Source of the DNA: JAVBKU01 sp031553875
GTDB lineage: Bacteria; Bacteroidota; Bacteroidia; Bacteroidales; Rikenellaceae
Assembly: GCA_031553875.1 (NCBI GenBank)
Contig: JAVBKU010000006.1
Location: 1-64,000, forward strand
Reading direction: 5' to 3'
Length of the DNA: 64,000 bases
Of this stretch, positions 1 to 8,403 are shown piece by piece. A program made the translations under genes and the position numbers. Under the pieces are notes generated by a model. The model searched no databases, was not told the origin of the DNA, and saw only the letters and a program-made list of their open reading frames with translations. Within the stretch, counting starts at the first letter, position 1. Each line of letters opens with the position of its first letter.

Positions 1-38
1 CGCTGTAAGTGTGCAACTTACAGCGATCTGCTTTTTTA
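1..38 (+). terminator. Hairpin terminator of a gene left of the window
   Basis: A perfect 10-bp inverted repeat (1-10 with 16-25, five-base loop) is followed by a T-rich run at 31-38. It would end a plus-strand transcript entering from outside the window, and could also stop the minus-strand tRNA-Ser transcript. Confidence 0.6.
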
Positions 39-50
39 TTCTGTGGTACT

Positions 51-138
<88 letters not shown>

Positions 139-143
139 GGGGA

Positions 144-175
144 CAAAAGTATAACGGAAATTTTAATAATGCAAA
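144..175 (-). promoter_or_regulatory. Bacteroidota-type promoter of tRNA-Ser
   Basis: On the minus strand TTTG (172-175), a 20-base spacer and TACTTTTG (144-151) match the phylum's -33/-7 consensus TTTG-N19-21-TAnnTTTG. The predicted start is within a few bases of the tRNA 5' end at 138. Confidence 0.7.
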
Positions 176-382
176 AAATTATTCAGCCCAGGGGAATAAT
201 TCGCCCAAAAACCCACAGAACAGGCATGACAGGCTATTTTCAGAGAAAAAGCGGCACGAAAAATGGAATAAAATGAAAAAACGATGAAAAATCGCGTTCC
301 CCCGAAAGGTAATAGCCACGCCATGTTCAGGGCTAAAAGCTGATTATCAGCGGCTAAAACGGGGTTTTAGGGCCCCGGAAAA
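176..382. other. AT-rich intergenic region, no gene seen
   Basis: This stretch lies between the tRNA-Ser promoter and the HU promoter. Open frames here lack family resemblance and start inside the tRNA, so none is called. No strong hairpin or repeat was seen. Confidence 0.5.
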
Positions 383-414
383 TTTGGAGATATTCAAATA
401 ATTGATAAAATTTG
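383..414 (+). promoter_or_regulatory. Candidate promoter of the HU gene
   Basis: TTTG (383-386), a 20-base spacer and AAAATTTG (407-414) give a near match to TTTG-N19-21-TAnnTTTG, about 40 bases before the HU start codon. The first base of the -7 box deviates from consensus. Confidence 0.45.
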
Positions 415-455
415 TATAGCATATATCCAACCTCACCTAACATAACTGACGCATT

Positions 456-731
456 ATGAACAAAACTCAACTCATCGACGCTATGGCCAAAGAGGCCTCG
501 TTGACAAAGACCGATGCCAAGAAGGCACTTGACGCTTTTGTTAAAGTTGTTGGCAAGACACTCAAGTCGGGCGACAAGATCTCACTGGTGGGATTCGGCT
601 CGTTTGATGTTGCCAAGAAGCAGGGCCGTGTGGGTCGCAACCCGCGAACAGGCGCCGCTATCAAGATCGCAGCCAAAAACGTTGTGAAATTCAAGGCAGG
701 TCTCGAACTTAGCCAGATGGTTAAGAAGTAG
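456..731 (+). CDS. HU/IHF-family nucleoid DNA-binding protein
   Basis: This 91-residue protein has the full length and order of an HU subunit: two N-terminal helices (start MNKTQLIDAMA), the GFGSF turn near residues 47-51, the DNA-gripping arm with GRNPRTG near 59-65, and the C-terminal KFKAG strand. It bends DNA non-specifically as a dimer in the nucleoid. It stands alone: a near-consensus promoter lies about 40 bases upstream and a strong hairpin terminator starts 31 bases after the stop, so it is probably monocistronic. Whether it is an HU rather than an IHF-type subunit rests on the generic arm sequence, so no specific symbol is given. Confidence 0.96.
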   Translation: MNKTQLIDAMAKEASLTKTDAKKALDAFVKVVGKTLKSGDKISLVGFGSFDVAKKQGRVGRNPRTGAAIKIAAKNVVKFKAGLELSQMVKK

Positions 732-762
732 GCGGAGAGATTTTGTAAATGTTGTAAAAATA

Positions 763-795
763 TTGACCGGCAAGTGCCGGTCAATATTTTTTTTG
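763..795 (+). terminator. Rho-independent terminator after HU
   Basis: A 10-bp arm (763-772 with 775-784; realistically 9 bp with a 4-base loop) is followed by a run of eight or more T. It isolates the HU gene from lspA. Confidence 0.85.
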
Positions 796-896
796 TTTAG
801 TGGCTAAAAATTCCAATCTTTGTGCTCCGGCGGCCTTGTCGACGAGACGTGGTGCCGGTTGTATCCACTACGGCTTCCGGCAGTCAACCCTTCAAA

Positions 897-1514
897 ATGA
901 ATCCTATGTTCAAATCCCGTAAGGGCAATATGGCCCTGATACTGTTGGCGCTGCTATTCGTAGACCAGGTCGTGAAGATCTGGATCAAAACCCACATGGC
1001 CGTAGGGGAGAGCTATACCGTGTTCCACGACTGGTTTTTCATCCGCTTTATCGAGAATCCGGGCGCGGCCTACGGCATGGAGCTGGGCGGCGACTACGGG
1101 AAGCTGATACTAAGCCTATTCCGTCTTGTGGCTATCGGTGTCCTGGGATGGTATATAGTGCGCCTTGTGGATAAGAAGGCTCCGACGGGGGTAGTCGTGG
1201 GATTCGTGCTTATCATGGCCGGGGCGGTGGGCAATATTATCGACAGTGCTTTCTACGGGGTGCTGTTCTCCGAGTCGACGCCGTGGAGCGTGGCGCAACT
1301 GTTGCCCGAGGGCGGAGGATATGCTGGATTCCTGCACGGCAACGTGGTGGATATGCTCTATTTCCCGATCATCGAGAGCCACTATCCGTCGTGGTTTCCG
1401 TGGGTGGGTGGCGATCCGTTCGTCTTCTTCAGTCCTATATTCAATATCGCCGACAGTTATATCACTATCGGCGTAGCCTACCTGCTGATCTTCCAGTATA
1501 AGTATTTTAAGTAG
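897..1514 (+). CDS. lspA: Lipoprotein signal peptidase (signal peptidase II)
   Basis: This integral inner-membrane aspartyl protease removes the signal peptide of diacylglyceryl-modified prolipoproteins. The 205-residue product shows four hydrophobic segments. The first conserved block is ENPGAAYG, and the two catalytic aspartates lie in GNIIDS and FNIADS. An extra loop between the catalytic blocks makes it longer than E. coli LspA (about 164 residues), as is usual in this phylum. The open frame extends 25 codons further upstream with non-conserved, non-hydrophobic sequence, so the ATG at 897 is preferred (906 is also possible). Many lipoproteins in this window would be its substrates. Confidence 0.93.
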   Translation: MNPMFKSRKGNMALILLALLFVDQVVKIWIKTHMAVGESYTVFHDWFFIRFIENPGAAYGMELGGDYGKLILSLFRLVAIGVLGWYIVRLVDKKAPTGVVVGFVLIMAGAVGNIIDSAFYGVLFSESTPWSVAQLLPEGGGYAGFLHGNVVDMLYFPIIESHYPSWFPWVGGDPFVFFSPIFNIADSYITIGVAYLLIFQYKYFK

Positions 1515-1599
1515 ACGTCCGCTTTGGCGGAGGGGAGAGGGTGTGCGCCGATGGAGATATGTCGGTATGGCCCCGTTTCTTGTATAAATCTGTCTCCCC

Positions 1600-1667
1600 G
1601 GCCCTGCGTCCACCCCCGTGGCGCTACGCGCCATGGGCGCGAGGGCCGCAGGTCACTATGCGACCTG
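1600..1667 (+). repeat. GC-rich palindromic intergenic repeat, copy 1
   Basis: This roughly 68-base element lies between convergent lspA and the ThiF-family gene. It contains an inner hairpin GGCGC-tac-GCGCC, outer arms GGCCCT/AGGGCC, and a second hairpin CAGGTC-7 bases-GACCTG. A second copy in the same orientation is at 14,460-14,528. Differences fall partly in paired positions and keep the pairing. Confidence 0.7.
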
Positions 1668-1707
1668 AAAAAACAGAAAAATTATTTCCTTATCTTATAT
1701 TGCAGTC

Positions 1708-2418
1708 TCAGAATTCGAACTTCTCGAACGAGAGGGTACGCGCATCGACCCTTAGCAGGGAGCCTGCCAGCGGCCTGCCCAATCCTGTAATTATCTTGAT
1801 AACCTCCGACGCCTGTATCGACCCTATGATGCCGGCAACGGGGGGTATTATGCCCACCGCTCCGGCCTGTGCGGGAGGCTCGGGGAAGAGGTCGGCGTAG
1901 GATGGCGCTCCTGCGAAGTTGAACACGGCCACTTGTCCGCCCCACTCCTGGGCCGTGCCGTAGACCAGGGGTATGGAGAGCTTGGAGCATACGCGGTCCA
2001 TGATATAACGTGTGGCGTAGTTGTCGGTGCAGTCCACTACGATGTCGGTGCAGGCCAGCAACTCGTCGGCGTTGTCCCCGGTGAGGTGTTCGGCCACGAT
2101 GTCGATCTTTACCTCGGGATTGAGGGCGGAGAGGCGTGAGGCGGCCTCGGCAGCCTTGGAGAGGCCTAACTGCGGCGTGGAGTAGAGGGTCTGGCGCTGA
2201 AGGTTGCTCAGTGACAGGGTGTCATGTTCGATTATGGTGATGTGGCCCACACCAGCCGCAGTGAGGTAGGACAGTACGGCGCTGCCGAGGCCGCCCGCCC
2301 CCACCACAGTAACGTCTGCCGCGGAGAGCATAAGCTGGTGTTCGGGGCCGAAACCTTCGGCCATCATGCTGCGTGAGTACCTCTCCTGTTGCGAGGGGGT
2401 GAGTTGAACCGTTTTCAT
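1708..2418 (-). CDS. HesA/MoeB/ThiF-family adenylyltransferase
   Basis: This 236-residue E1-like enzyme would adenylate the C-terminal glycine of a ubiquitin-like sulfur carrier (ThiS or MoaD type) for thiamine or molybdopterin synthesis. Visible features are the nucleotide-binding GAGGLG near residues 41-46, the NLQRQ block near 70, and DCTDNYATR near 130. It lacks the paired zinc cysteines: where E. coli MoeB has CYRC this protein has SYAD, it has no C-terminal CxxC, and the usual catalytic cysteine region reads PPAQAG. Related Bacteroidota proteins often share this loss, so it need not be inactive. No thi or moa genes are adjacent, so the pathway is undecided. It is convergent with lspA. 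Confidence 0.85.
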   Translation of the reverse strand: MKTVQLTPSQQERYSRSMMAEGFGPEHQLMLSAADVTVVGAGGLGSAVLSYLTAAGVGHITIIEHDTLSLSNLQRQTLYSTPQLGLSKAAEAASRLSALNPEVKIDIVAEHLTGDNADELLACTDIVVDCTDNYATRYIMDRVCSKLSIPLVYGTAQEWGGQVAVFNFAGAPSYADLFPEPPAQAGAVGIIPPVAGIIGSIQASEVIKIITGLGRPLAGSLLRVDARTLSFEKFEF

Positions 2419-2485
2419 GGTGTAATGGAGATTGAATCTTGGTTAACGAGTATTTTTTAATGATGTTTTCGTCAGGAGTACATCC

Positions 2486-2542
2486 GGCCTTGTACGGCAA
2501 GGGCAAGGCCATCAGCCCGCAGCCACTCCGGGCGGAGGGCTG
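2486..2542. other. Tandem hairpins upstream of the ThiF-family gene
   Basis: Two inverted repeats sit in the 292-base gap before polA's stop: GGCCTTG (2486-2492) with CAAGGCC (2504-2510), and CAGCCC (2513-2518) with GGGCTG (2537-2542). There is no T-run. They may be a processing or attenuation structure following polA. Confidence 0.35.
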
Positions 2543-2710
2543 AACCGACGCCAAACCGAAGGCCATTAGGTTAACTTAAATGGCTGAGGTGCGAAGGAGG
2601 AAAAACAATGCGTTACATTATTAAATTTGCGCCTGGCGGCTTATTTCATCTTCTCCGCTGGCTGCGGACCGATGAGAGTGGATAAGGTTTGCAACATATT
2701 TCTTCCCCTT

Positions 2711-5653
2711 CTAATGCGCCTCCATCCAGTTGCTCCCCACGCCGCTTTCGGCGATGAGTTTCACCTTGAGGGTGGCGGCGGCCTCCATATTCTCTACAAC
2801 GAGCTTCGTCACCTTTTCTTCCTCGGGTTTATAGAGGTCGAGGACCAATTCGTCATGCACCTGTAAGATTATCTTGCTCTTGAAATCTCCCTTTTCGAGG
2901 GCGTCGTGCACCTTGCGCATGGCTATCTTCATGATGTCGGCCGCCCCGCCCTGTATGGGGGCGTTGATGGCGTTACGCTCCGAGAGGCCTCGCACGACGG
3001 CATTTCCCGAGCGGATGTCCGGCAGGTAACGCCTGCGCCCGAATAGGGTCGACACGTAGCCTTGTTCGCGGGCCAGCGCGATAACGTTGTCCATATACTC
3101 CTTAACCCCCGGATATGAGGCGAAATAGCCCTCTATTATCGCCTTGGCCTCGGGCACGGGGATGGCCAGCCTCTGCGACAGCCCGAAGGCCGAAATGCCG
3201 TATATAATGCCGAAATTGGCTGTCTTGGCCGCCCGGCGTTGCTGGGGAGTAACCTCCTTTTCGGATATGCCGAAAATTTTGGCCGCCGTGGCGGTGTGGA
3301 TATCCTCGCCCTTCTCGAAGGCCTCGATAAGCGATATGTCGCCACTCAGGTGGGCCATTAGGCGCAGCTCGACCTGGCTGTAGTCCACCGACAGGAGCAG
3401 GTGGTCGCTGTCCGAGGGCACGAAGGCGCGGCGCAACTCGCGGCCCAACTGGTCGCGGATGGGGATGTTCTGCAGGTTGGGGTTGGTCGACGATAGACGC
3501 CCCGTGGAGGTCACGGCCTGGTTGAAAGAGGTGTGTATACGCCCCGTTTTGGGATTTACCAGCAGGGGGAGGGCGTCGATATACGTCGAAAGCAGTTTTT
3601 TTAGTCCCCGGTATTCGAGTATCAGACCCACCACCGGATGACGGTCGGCAAGTCCCTGGAGCGACTCTTCGTCTGTTTTATATTGCTTCGTTTTGGTCAT
3701 CTTGGGCTTCTCGGCGATGCGCAGCTTCTCGAATAGGGCCTCACCCAACTGCTTGGGAGAATTGATGTTGAGGTCGGGTATACCGGTAGCTTCCCGTATA
3801 CGCGATTCCAGATCGACGAGCTCGCCGCGGATATGGTCGCCGTTGCGGGAAAGTTCGGTGGTGTCGAGCCTCACGCCCGTGAGTTCTATGTCGGAAAGGA
3901 TATTTATCAGCGGCTCCTCGATGTCGGTGTAGAGCTCCTCCATCGACAGCTCTTTCAGTAGCGGCCACAGCGCCCCGTAGAGGCGGAAGGTGACGTCGGC
4001 ATCCTCGGCCCCGTACTCTGCGGCCTTGTCCACTGGCACCATGTCCATGGTTATCTGCTTGGCCCCGCGACCGATGAGCTCCTCGATGGTTATTGGTCGG
4101 TAGCCCAGGTACTTGCGCGAGAGGCTGTTCATGTCGTGGCGCGCCTCGGGGTCGATGAGATAGTGGACGATCATGGTGTCGTAAAGCCTGCCACGCACGC
4201 GTACCCCCGCCTCGCGCAGGATCATAATGTCGAACTTGAGGTTCTGCCCGATCTTGGCTATGGATTCATCCTCGAACATGGGGCGCAGGAGATCGAGTAT
4301 CTCTTTACGGTTGGAGTTGTCGCAGGCTACGTACCAGGCCTCGTGTTCCCTGACGGCGAACGATATGCCTACGATGAGCGAGGAGAAGGGGTCGAATCCG
4401 GTGGTCTCGGTGTCGAAACATACCATTTTATGCCCGGAGAGTTCCTTTGCCAATGCCGCCACCTCTTCTGCGGTGCGCAGGGTGGTGTATTCATGCGGGG
4501 TGTCCGCGGCGGTAGAGAATTCGCTGAAAGAGAACAGGTCGTCGGGAGCCCCACCGATAAGGGGAGAAGAGGATATGCCCTGCCCGTTATCGTCGGTTTC
4601 GTCTTCGCTCCCCGTGATGTCGGCCGCCGAGGTCGAAGCACCCGGAGCGCCCGGGGCGGAGAACAGGTCGCCCTGCACCGCCTCCACGCATTTCATATAG
4701 TCGCGGGGCTTAGGAGCGGAGGGTTTTGCCGGGGCCGTTTTACCGGCCACTGCCTGTGCGTTGCCTGCTTGTGAAGCCACACCCTGCGATGCATTCCCGA
4801 GGGTACGCAGGAACGATGAAAATCCCAATTCCTGATATATTTCATACAGCGCCTTGGTGTCGGGCTCCTCCATCACGAGGCACTCCGGTTCGAAGGCTAT
4901 GGGCACGTTGAGCGATATGGTGGCCAGCTCCTTCGAGAGCATTATCTGCTCCTTGGTGGCCTCTACGGCCTCGCGCTGCTTGGGGCTTAGCTTGTCGCTG
5001 TTGGCGATGATATTTTCCACGCTTCCGAACTCCCTCACCAGCTTGGCTGCGCCTTTCTCTCCGATACCCGGCACACCCGGAATATTGTCCGAGGCGTCGC
5101 CCCACAGGGCCAGAATGTCTATCACCTGGCGGGGATTCTCGATGCCGTAGTTGGCGCACAGGTCGGCCGTTCCCACTATGTCGATCCCCTCGCCCTTGCG
5201 CTGTTTGTAGATGTATACATTGGGCGCTATGAGCTGCCCGAAATCCTTGTCGGGGGTAACCATGTATACCTCGAAGCCCTCCGCAGCCCCTTTGGCCGAG
5301 AGGGTGCCGATCACGTCGTCGGCCTCGAATCCCGGCACTTCGAGCACGGGAATACGCATCGCGGTGAGCAACTGCTTGATATAAGGCACCGAGGTCACGA
5401 TGTCTTCGGGGGTTTCGCTGCGGTTGGCCTTGTATTCGGGATACATCTCATGGCGGAAGTTGCCGCCCTTGGGGTCGAACGCCACACCCAGGTAGTGGGG
5501 TTTCTCGCGATGGATAAGCTCCGCGAGAAATTTGGCGAATCCGAATATCGCCGAGGTGTTGAGCCCCTTGCTGTTGCGCATCGGACGCCCGATGAAGGCG
5601 TAGTAGGAGCGGAATATCAGCGCGTAGGCGTCTATGAGGAATAGTTTTTTCAT
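2711..5653 (-). CDS. polA: DNA polymerase I
   Basis: This 980-residue repair and Okazaki-fragment polymerase has all three domains. The 5'-3' exonuclease spans residues 1-290 (start MKKLFLIDAYALIFRSYYAF, acidic GFEADDVIG near 108). A 3'-5' exonuclease follows from about 390, with D414 and E416 in FDTETTGFD, so proofreading residues are present. In the polymerase domain, motif A DYSQVELR is near 756, motif B RRAAKTANFGIIYG near 808, and motif C QVHDELV near 934. Between the nucleases is an Ala/Pro/Ser/Gly-rich linker (about 290-380), which explains most of the extra length over E. coli Pol I (928). queD lies 72 bases upstream on the same strand. Confidence 0.97.
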   Translation of the reverse strand: MKKLFLIDAYALIFRSYYAFIGRPMRNSKGLNTSAIFGFAKFLAELIHREKPHYLGVAFDPKGGNFRHEMYPEYKANRSETPEDIVTSVPYIKQLLTAMRIPVLEVPGFEADDVIGTLSAKGAAEGFEVYMVTPDKDFGQLIAPNVYIYKQRKGEGIDIVGTADLCANYGIENPRQVIDILALWGDASDNIPGVPGIGEKGAAKLVREFGSVENIIANSDKLSPKQREAVEATKEQIMLSKELATISLNVPIAFEPECLVMEEPDTKALYEIYQELGFSSFLRTLGNASQGVASQAGNAQAVAGKTAPAKPSAPKPRDYMKCVEAVQGDLFSAPGAPGASTSAADITGSEDETDDNGQGISSSPLIGGAPDDLFSFSEFSTAADTPHEYTTLRTAEEVAALAKELSGHKMVCFDTETTGFDPFSSLIVGISFAVREHEAWYVACDNSNRKEILDLLRPMFEDESIAKIGQNLKFDIMILREAGVRVRGRLYDTMIVHYLIDPEARHDMNSLSRKYLGYRPITIEELIGRGAKQITMDMVPVDKAAEYGAEDADVTFRLYGALWPLLKELSMEELYTDIEEPLINILSDIELTGVRLDTTELSRNGDHIRGELVDLESRIREATGIPDLNINSPKQLGEALFEKLRIAEKPKMTKTKQYKTDEESLQGLADRHPVVGLILEYRGLKKLLSTYIDALPLLVNPKTGRIHTSFNQAVTSTGRLSSTNPNLQNIPIRDQLGRELRRAFVPSDSDHLLLSVDYSQVELRLMAHLSGDISLIEAFEKGEDIHTATAAKIFGISEKEVTPQQRRAAKTANFGIIYGISAFGLSQRLAIPVPEAKAIIEGYFASYPGVKEYMDNVIALAREQGYVSTLFGRRRYLPDIRSGNAVVRGLSERNAINAPIQGGAADIMKIAMRKVHDALEKGDFKSKIILQVHDELVLDLYKPEEEKVTKLVVENMEAAATLKVKLIAESGVGSNWMEAH

Positions 5654-5725
5654 GGATGGACTCTCTGAAAGATTCGTCGTGAATGGGCAGTTAAGGCTCT
5701 ATGGGGTGTGCACGAGTGTGCGAGG

Positions 5726-6190
5726 CTACCTCTCTCCCGCCTGATTGTCCGAAGAGAGCCACTCGGCAAACGAAGAGGCGGTCTCGTACAGTTTCACCCC
5801 GTATAGCTCCGCATGAGGCGGCAGGGCGCCCGCTATGGTGTGGGCGAACTCGGCCACCAAATTCTCGCAAGTTGGCTGGTAGGAGGTGAGGATTATCTTG
5901 GAGTAGCTCTTGCCCAAGGTGGCAGCGATATCGCGATTCGAGGGCGTGTCGCGCAGGACGAAAGCGTGGTCGAATTTGTCGACTACGAGGCCGCCCACGA
6001 TACGCTTCATCTCGCCGAAGTCGATGACCATGCCGTATTTGGGGCTTTCGGGGTCGGCGTTGGGCGTGCCCACCACCGTCACCTGCATCTTGTACGAATG
6101 CCCGTGTATCTCGCTGCACGCCCCGTCGTAGCCCGAGAGGGTATGCGCCATTTCGAAATGGAACTCCTTGGTAACTCTTATCTTTGCCAT
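5726..6190 (-). CDS. queD: 6-carboxytetrahydropterin synthase (QueD/PTPS family)
   Basis: This 154-residue enzyme converts 7,8-dihydroneopterin triphosphate to 6-carboxytetrahydropterin, the second step toward the queuosine precursor preQ0. The zinc histidines are H16, H29 and H31 (HGHSY). C25 is the catalytic cysteine, D74-H75 supply the relay, and E109 (PTCEN) and E136 (LYETASS) bind the pterin ring. Length and motif order are complete. It lies between the Lrp-family gene and polA, all minus strand. No other queuosine genes are in the window, so assignment rests on family residues; a tetrahydropterin role is possible but less likely. Confidence 0.9.
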   Translation of the reverse strand: MAKIRVTKEFHFEMAHTLSGYDGACSEIHGHSYKMQVTVVGTPNADPESPKYGMVIDFGEMKRIVGGLVVDKFDHAFVLRDTPSNRDIAATLGKSYSKIILTSYQPTCENLVAEFAHTIAGALPPHAELYGVKLYETASSFAEWLSSDNQAGER

Positions 6191-6246
6191 GGTTTTAAGC
6201 TGTTTGAATCGAAGGGTACGGTCCTGTTGCTAAGGTCGGTACGCGA

Positions 6247-6735
6247 TTATTTATCTTCCCCTTTACCTTCGCCGCAGTCGATATCCACCTCGCGGTCGAA
6301 CGCCTTGGTGAGCGATATGAAGGTCTCGGTCTGCGATATTCCAGGCACCTTGAGTATATGGTCGAAGATTACGCGCATGAGGTGCTCATTATCGGAGCAG
6401 AACATCTTGGCGAGGATATTATACTTGCCGGTTATGAAGTGGCACTCGACTATCTCGGGGATGTTATTGAGCAGATCTACGGTTTCGTAGTTGCGCGAGG
6501 GGTCCGATATGCGGATGCCTATAAAGGCACACACGTCGTAGCCCAGGGTCTTGGGTTCGACATGGAGCCTTGAGCCGCAGATCACGCCCATCTCTTCCAG
6601 TTTTTTCACCCTCTGGTGTATGGCCGCCCCCGAGATACCGCATTCGCGGGCTATTTCCAGGAAGGGCATCCTTGCATTTTTGATCAGGAACAGGAGTATC
6701 TTCCTGTCCACGCTGTCGATAGAAACCTTTGTCAT
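6247..6735 (-). CDS. Lrp/AsnC-family transcriptional regulator
   Basis: This 162-residue regulator has an N-terminal helix-turn-helix (residues 5-55, with the typical SVDRKILLFLIKNAR opening and ISGAAIHQRVKKLEEMGVI recognition region). It is followed by an alpha/beta RAM effector domain (about 70-145). The acidic, charged tail GEGKGEDK is unusual but short. Such proteins form octamers that respond to amino acids. The effector cannot be read from sequence. A TAACTTTG box lies about 70 bases upstream of its start in a 264-base gap. queD and polA follow on the same strand, so it may be the first gene of that unit. Confidence 0.9.
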   Translation of the reverse strand: MTKVSIDSVDRKILLFLIKNARMPFLEIARECGISGAAIHQRVKKLEEMGVICGSRLHVEPKTLGYDVCAFIGIRISDPSRNYETVDLLNNIPEIVECHFITGKYNILAKMFCSDNEHLMRVIFDHILKVPGISQTETFISLTKAFDREVDIDCGEGKGEDK

Positions 6736-6805
6736 AATTCCGATCTTTTTGATGTAACCGTTACTCTCCCGCCCTTATCCGTACGTTATGTATGACGCTC
6801 TCCTA

Positions 6806-6813
6806 CAAAGTTA
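6806..6813 (-). promoter_or_regulatory. -7 promoter box of the Lrp-family gene
   Basis: The minus-strand octamer TAACTTTG matches TAnnTTTG exactly and lies 70 bases before the start codon. No good TTTG -33 partner was found at the expected distance. Confidence 0.45.
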
Positions 6814-6939
6814 ATGTTTTTTAACGAATTGTTATCGTTTTGCCTCTTGAAAATTATGTTTTGTTTTGTAACTACCTCTGTAAAAAGTAAATCATAAGCA
6901 AGGCGACTCTGCGAAACTCAATTGCCACGCCTGCCGCAC

Positions 6940-6976
6940 AAAAAAGCGGGACGCTTTTAAAAAGGCGTCCCGCTTC
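6940..6976 (-). terminator. Terminator after rpsU
   Basis: On the minus strand, AAGCGGGACGC pairs with GCGTCCCGCTT over at least 11 bp and is followed by a T-run. It lies 23 bases past the rpsU stop and separates it from the Lrp-family gene. Confidence 0.85.
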
Positions 6977-6999
6977 AAATGAATTCCATATAGCTATGG

Positions 7000-7191
7000 T
7001 TATTCTTCGTCCCTGTGCAACTGTTCAACGTAGATGGCGTGCATCTTGTTGACACGGTTTGTTATAGAGGGCTTTGTGAAATACTGCCTGCGGCGGAGTT
7101 CCTTCAGCACGCCGGTCTTTTCATATTTCCTTTTGAACTTCTTGAGGGCCCTTTCGATGTTTTCACCCTCTTTGATAGGCATTACGATCAT
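7000..7191 (-). CDS. rpsU: 30S ribosomal protein S21
   Basis: This 63-residue basic protein has the S21 signature: the GENIERALKKFKRKYEKTG opening and a Lys/Arg-rich helix (LKELRRRQYFTKPS). S21 sits at the platform of the small subunit near the 16S 3' end and anti-Shine-Dalgarno region. The track start MIVMPIKEG is kept because homologues begin just before the VKEGE block. It has its own terminator and a 92-base upstream gap, so it is probably transcribed alone. Confidence 0.95.
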   Translation of the reverse strand: MIVMPIKEGENIERALKKFKRKYEKTGVLKELRRRQYFTKPSITNRVNKMHAIYVEQLHRDEE

Positions 7192-7283
7192 TGCTATGTG
7201 TTTTTTTTAATTATTAATACTTGTTTTGTGAAATCGTCTCCGGTATTTTTTGCCGGACAAGCTGTGATGGTCGGTGTTTTTAG

Positions 7284-8300
7284 CTAAAATTCCCCTTTCA
7301 CGGGGCTGAAATAGAGATAAGCAGAGAGCCTTTCGGCCTCCTCTTCGGAAAATATTTTGTCCTTTATCAGATCTCTATAGTTACTCCAACCTCCTTTCAG
7401 TTGCCTGTATTTCAGTAATTTGGCCAGCCGGGTCGGGGCAATGTAAGGATGCCCTGCCAACTCCTGCGGGAGTGCAAAGTTAATATCTATTTTTTGAATT
7501 ACACTACTGTCCACGCAAATTTGTTGCAAAATGAGCTGGTAGTTCTTATCGGTCATACCCTCCACCTCCTGTAGCTGGGAGGCGCTTACGAAGCCTCCGA
7601 GCCTGCGGCGGTACTCCACGATGCGTCCCGCTGTGAGGGGGCCGATGCCCCTGACGGTTACCAGCGCGGCCGAGTCGGCGCCGTTGAGTTCGAGGGGGAG
7701 GGAGGGTTGTGAGGGGATAGTCGAGGTAGTGGTCGCGGCGGTCCCGGAGGATACTTCGCCCGAATGGGGATTGCCCTGAGTTGTCTCGGGCCTGGTATTC
7801 TTACGGGAGAATTCTTCCCCTATACGTATATAAGGTTTGAGTGCAGCGAAGGCCTCGCCGGATACGGTGTAGCACCTGGCGAAGTCCTCCGGCGAGCGGA
7901 ATACTGCGCCGCGGTCGCGGTAACGGACGATGACATCGGCCTGTCGTGGCGAGAACCCGAGCTTCACAAGCCCCTCGTGGGTAATGGTGTTGGGATCGAA
8001 CTCGAAGGGAGTGAACCCTCGGCGGACGTTCCTGCGTGAGCTGTCGCTGTACGTGCGACTGTAGTCATGATATCCGCTGTTTTCGCCCTGTGTGCGGCGG
8101 GTACGGAAGCCTTCACTTTCGGCCATCTTGCCTGTGTAGAGTATGAAACTCTCGTCGCGCGAGGGCTTACCCACCCACAAAAACAGCAGCGACGCTACTG
8201 CCAGCAGGGGTATGAGCAACAAAACCCTGCGCCCTTCACGCCGGGAAAAAGAGAGCAGTTTCCCCGCCACGGAGGAGAGCCTGCCTATGATATTTGGCAT
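7284..8300 (-). CDS. Helix-hairpin-helix (ComEA-like) membrane-anchored protein
   Basis: The 338-residue protein has a short basic N-terminus, one membrane segment at about 25-43, a low-complexity Ser/Thr/Arg stretch, and repeated helix-hairpin-helix units. One is around residues 100-160 (LGFSPRQADVIVRYRD with FRSPEDFARCY). A better one is around 210-260 (VRGIGPLTAGRIVEYRRRLGG, then FVSASQLQEVEGM). A third, degenerate unit lies near 290-330. HhH units bind DNA backbone non-specifically, and ComEA uses them in DNA uptake. This is longer than ComEA and has several units, a form common in Bacteroidota with no settled role. The DNA-uptake role is inference. Confidence 0.8.
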   Translation of the reverse strand: MPNIIGRLSSVAGKLLSFSRREGRRVLLLIPLLAVASLLFLWVGKPSRDESFILYTGKMAESEGFRTRRTQGENSGYHDYSRTYSDSSRRNVRRGFTPFEFDPNTITHEGLVKLGFSPRQADVIVRYRDRGAVFRSPEDFARCYTVSGEAFAALKPYIRIGEEFSRKNTRPETTQGNPHSGEVSSGTAATTTSTIPSQPSLPLELNGADSAALVTVRGIGPLTAGRIVEYRRRLGGFVSASQLQEVEGMTDKNYQLILQQICVDSSVIQKIDINFALPQELAGHPYIAPTRLAKLLKYRQLKGGWSNYRDLIKDKIFSEEEAERLSAYLYFSPVKGEF

Positions 8301-8403
8301 TTTAGAGGTAAAAGGGTTAGGGGTGGTCTGTATGTTGTGGTTTCGCCCTTGATCCGCATCTTAGGCGAGGCTGTTTGTTGTTCTATAGCTTATCCTTTGC
8401 GCA

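Noticed and set aside
4136..4774. 212-codon plus-strand frame inside polA
   Set aside because: Lies opposite the exonuclease part of polA with no recognisable domain; explained by high G+C.
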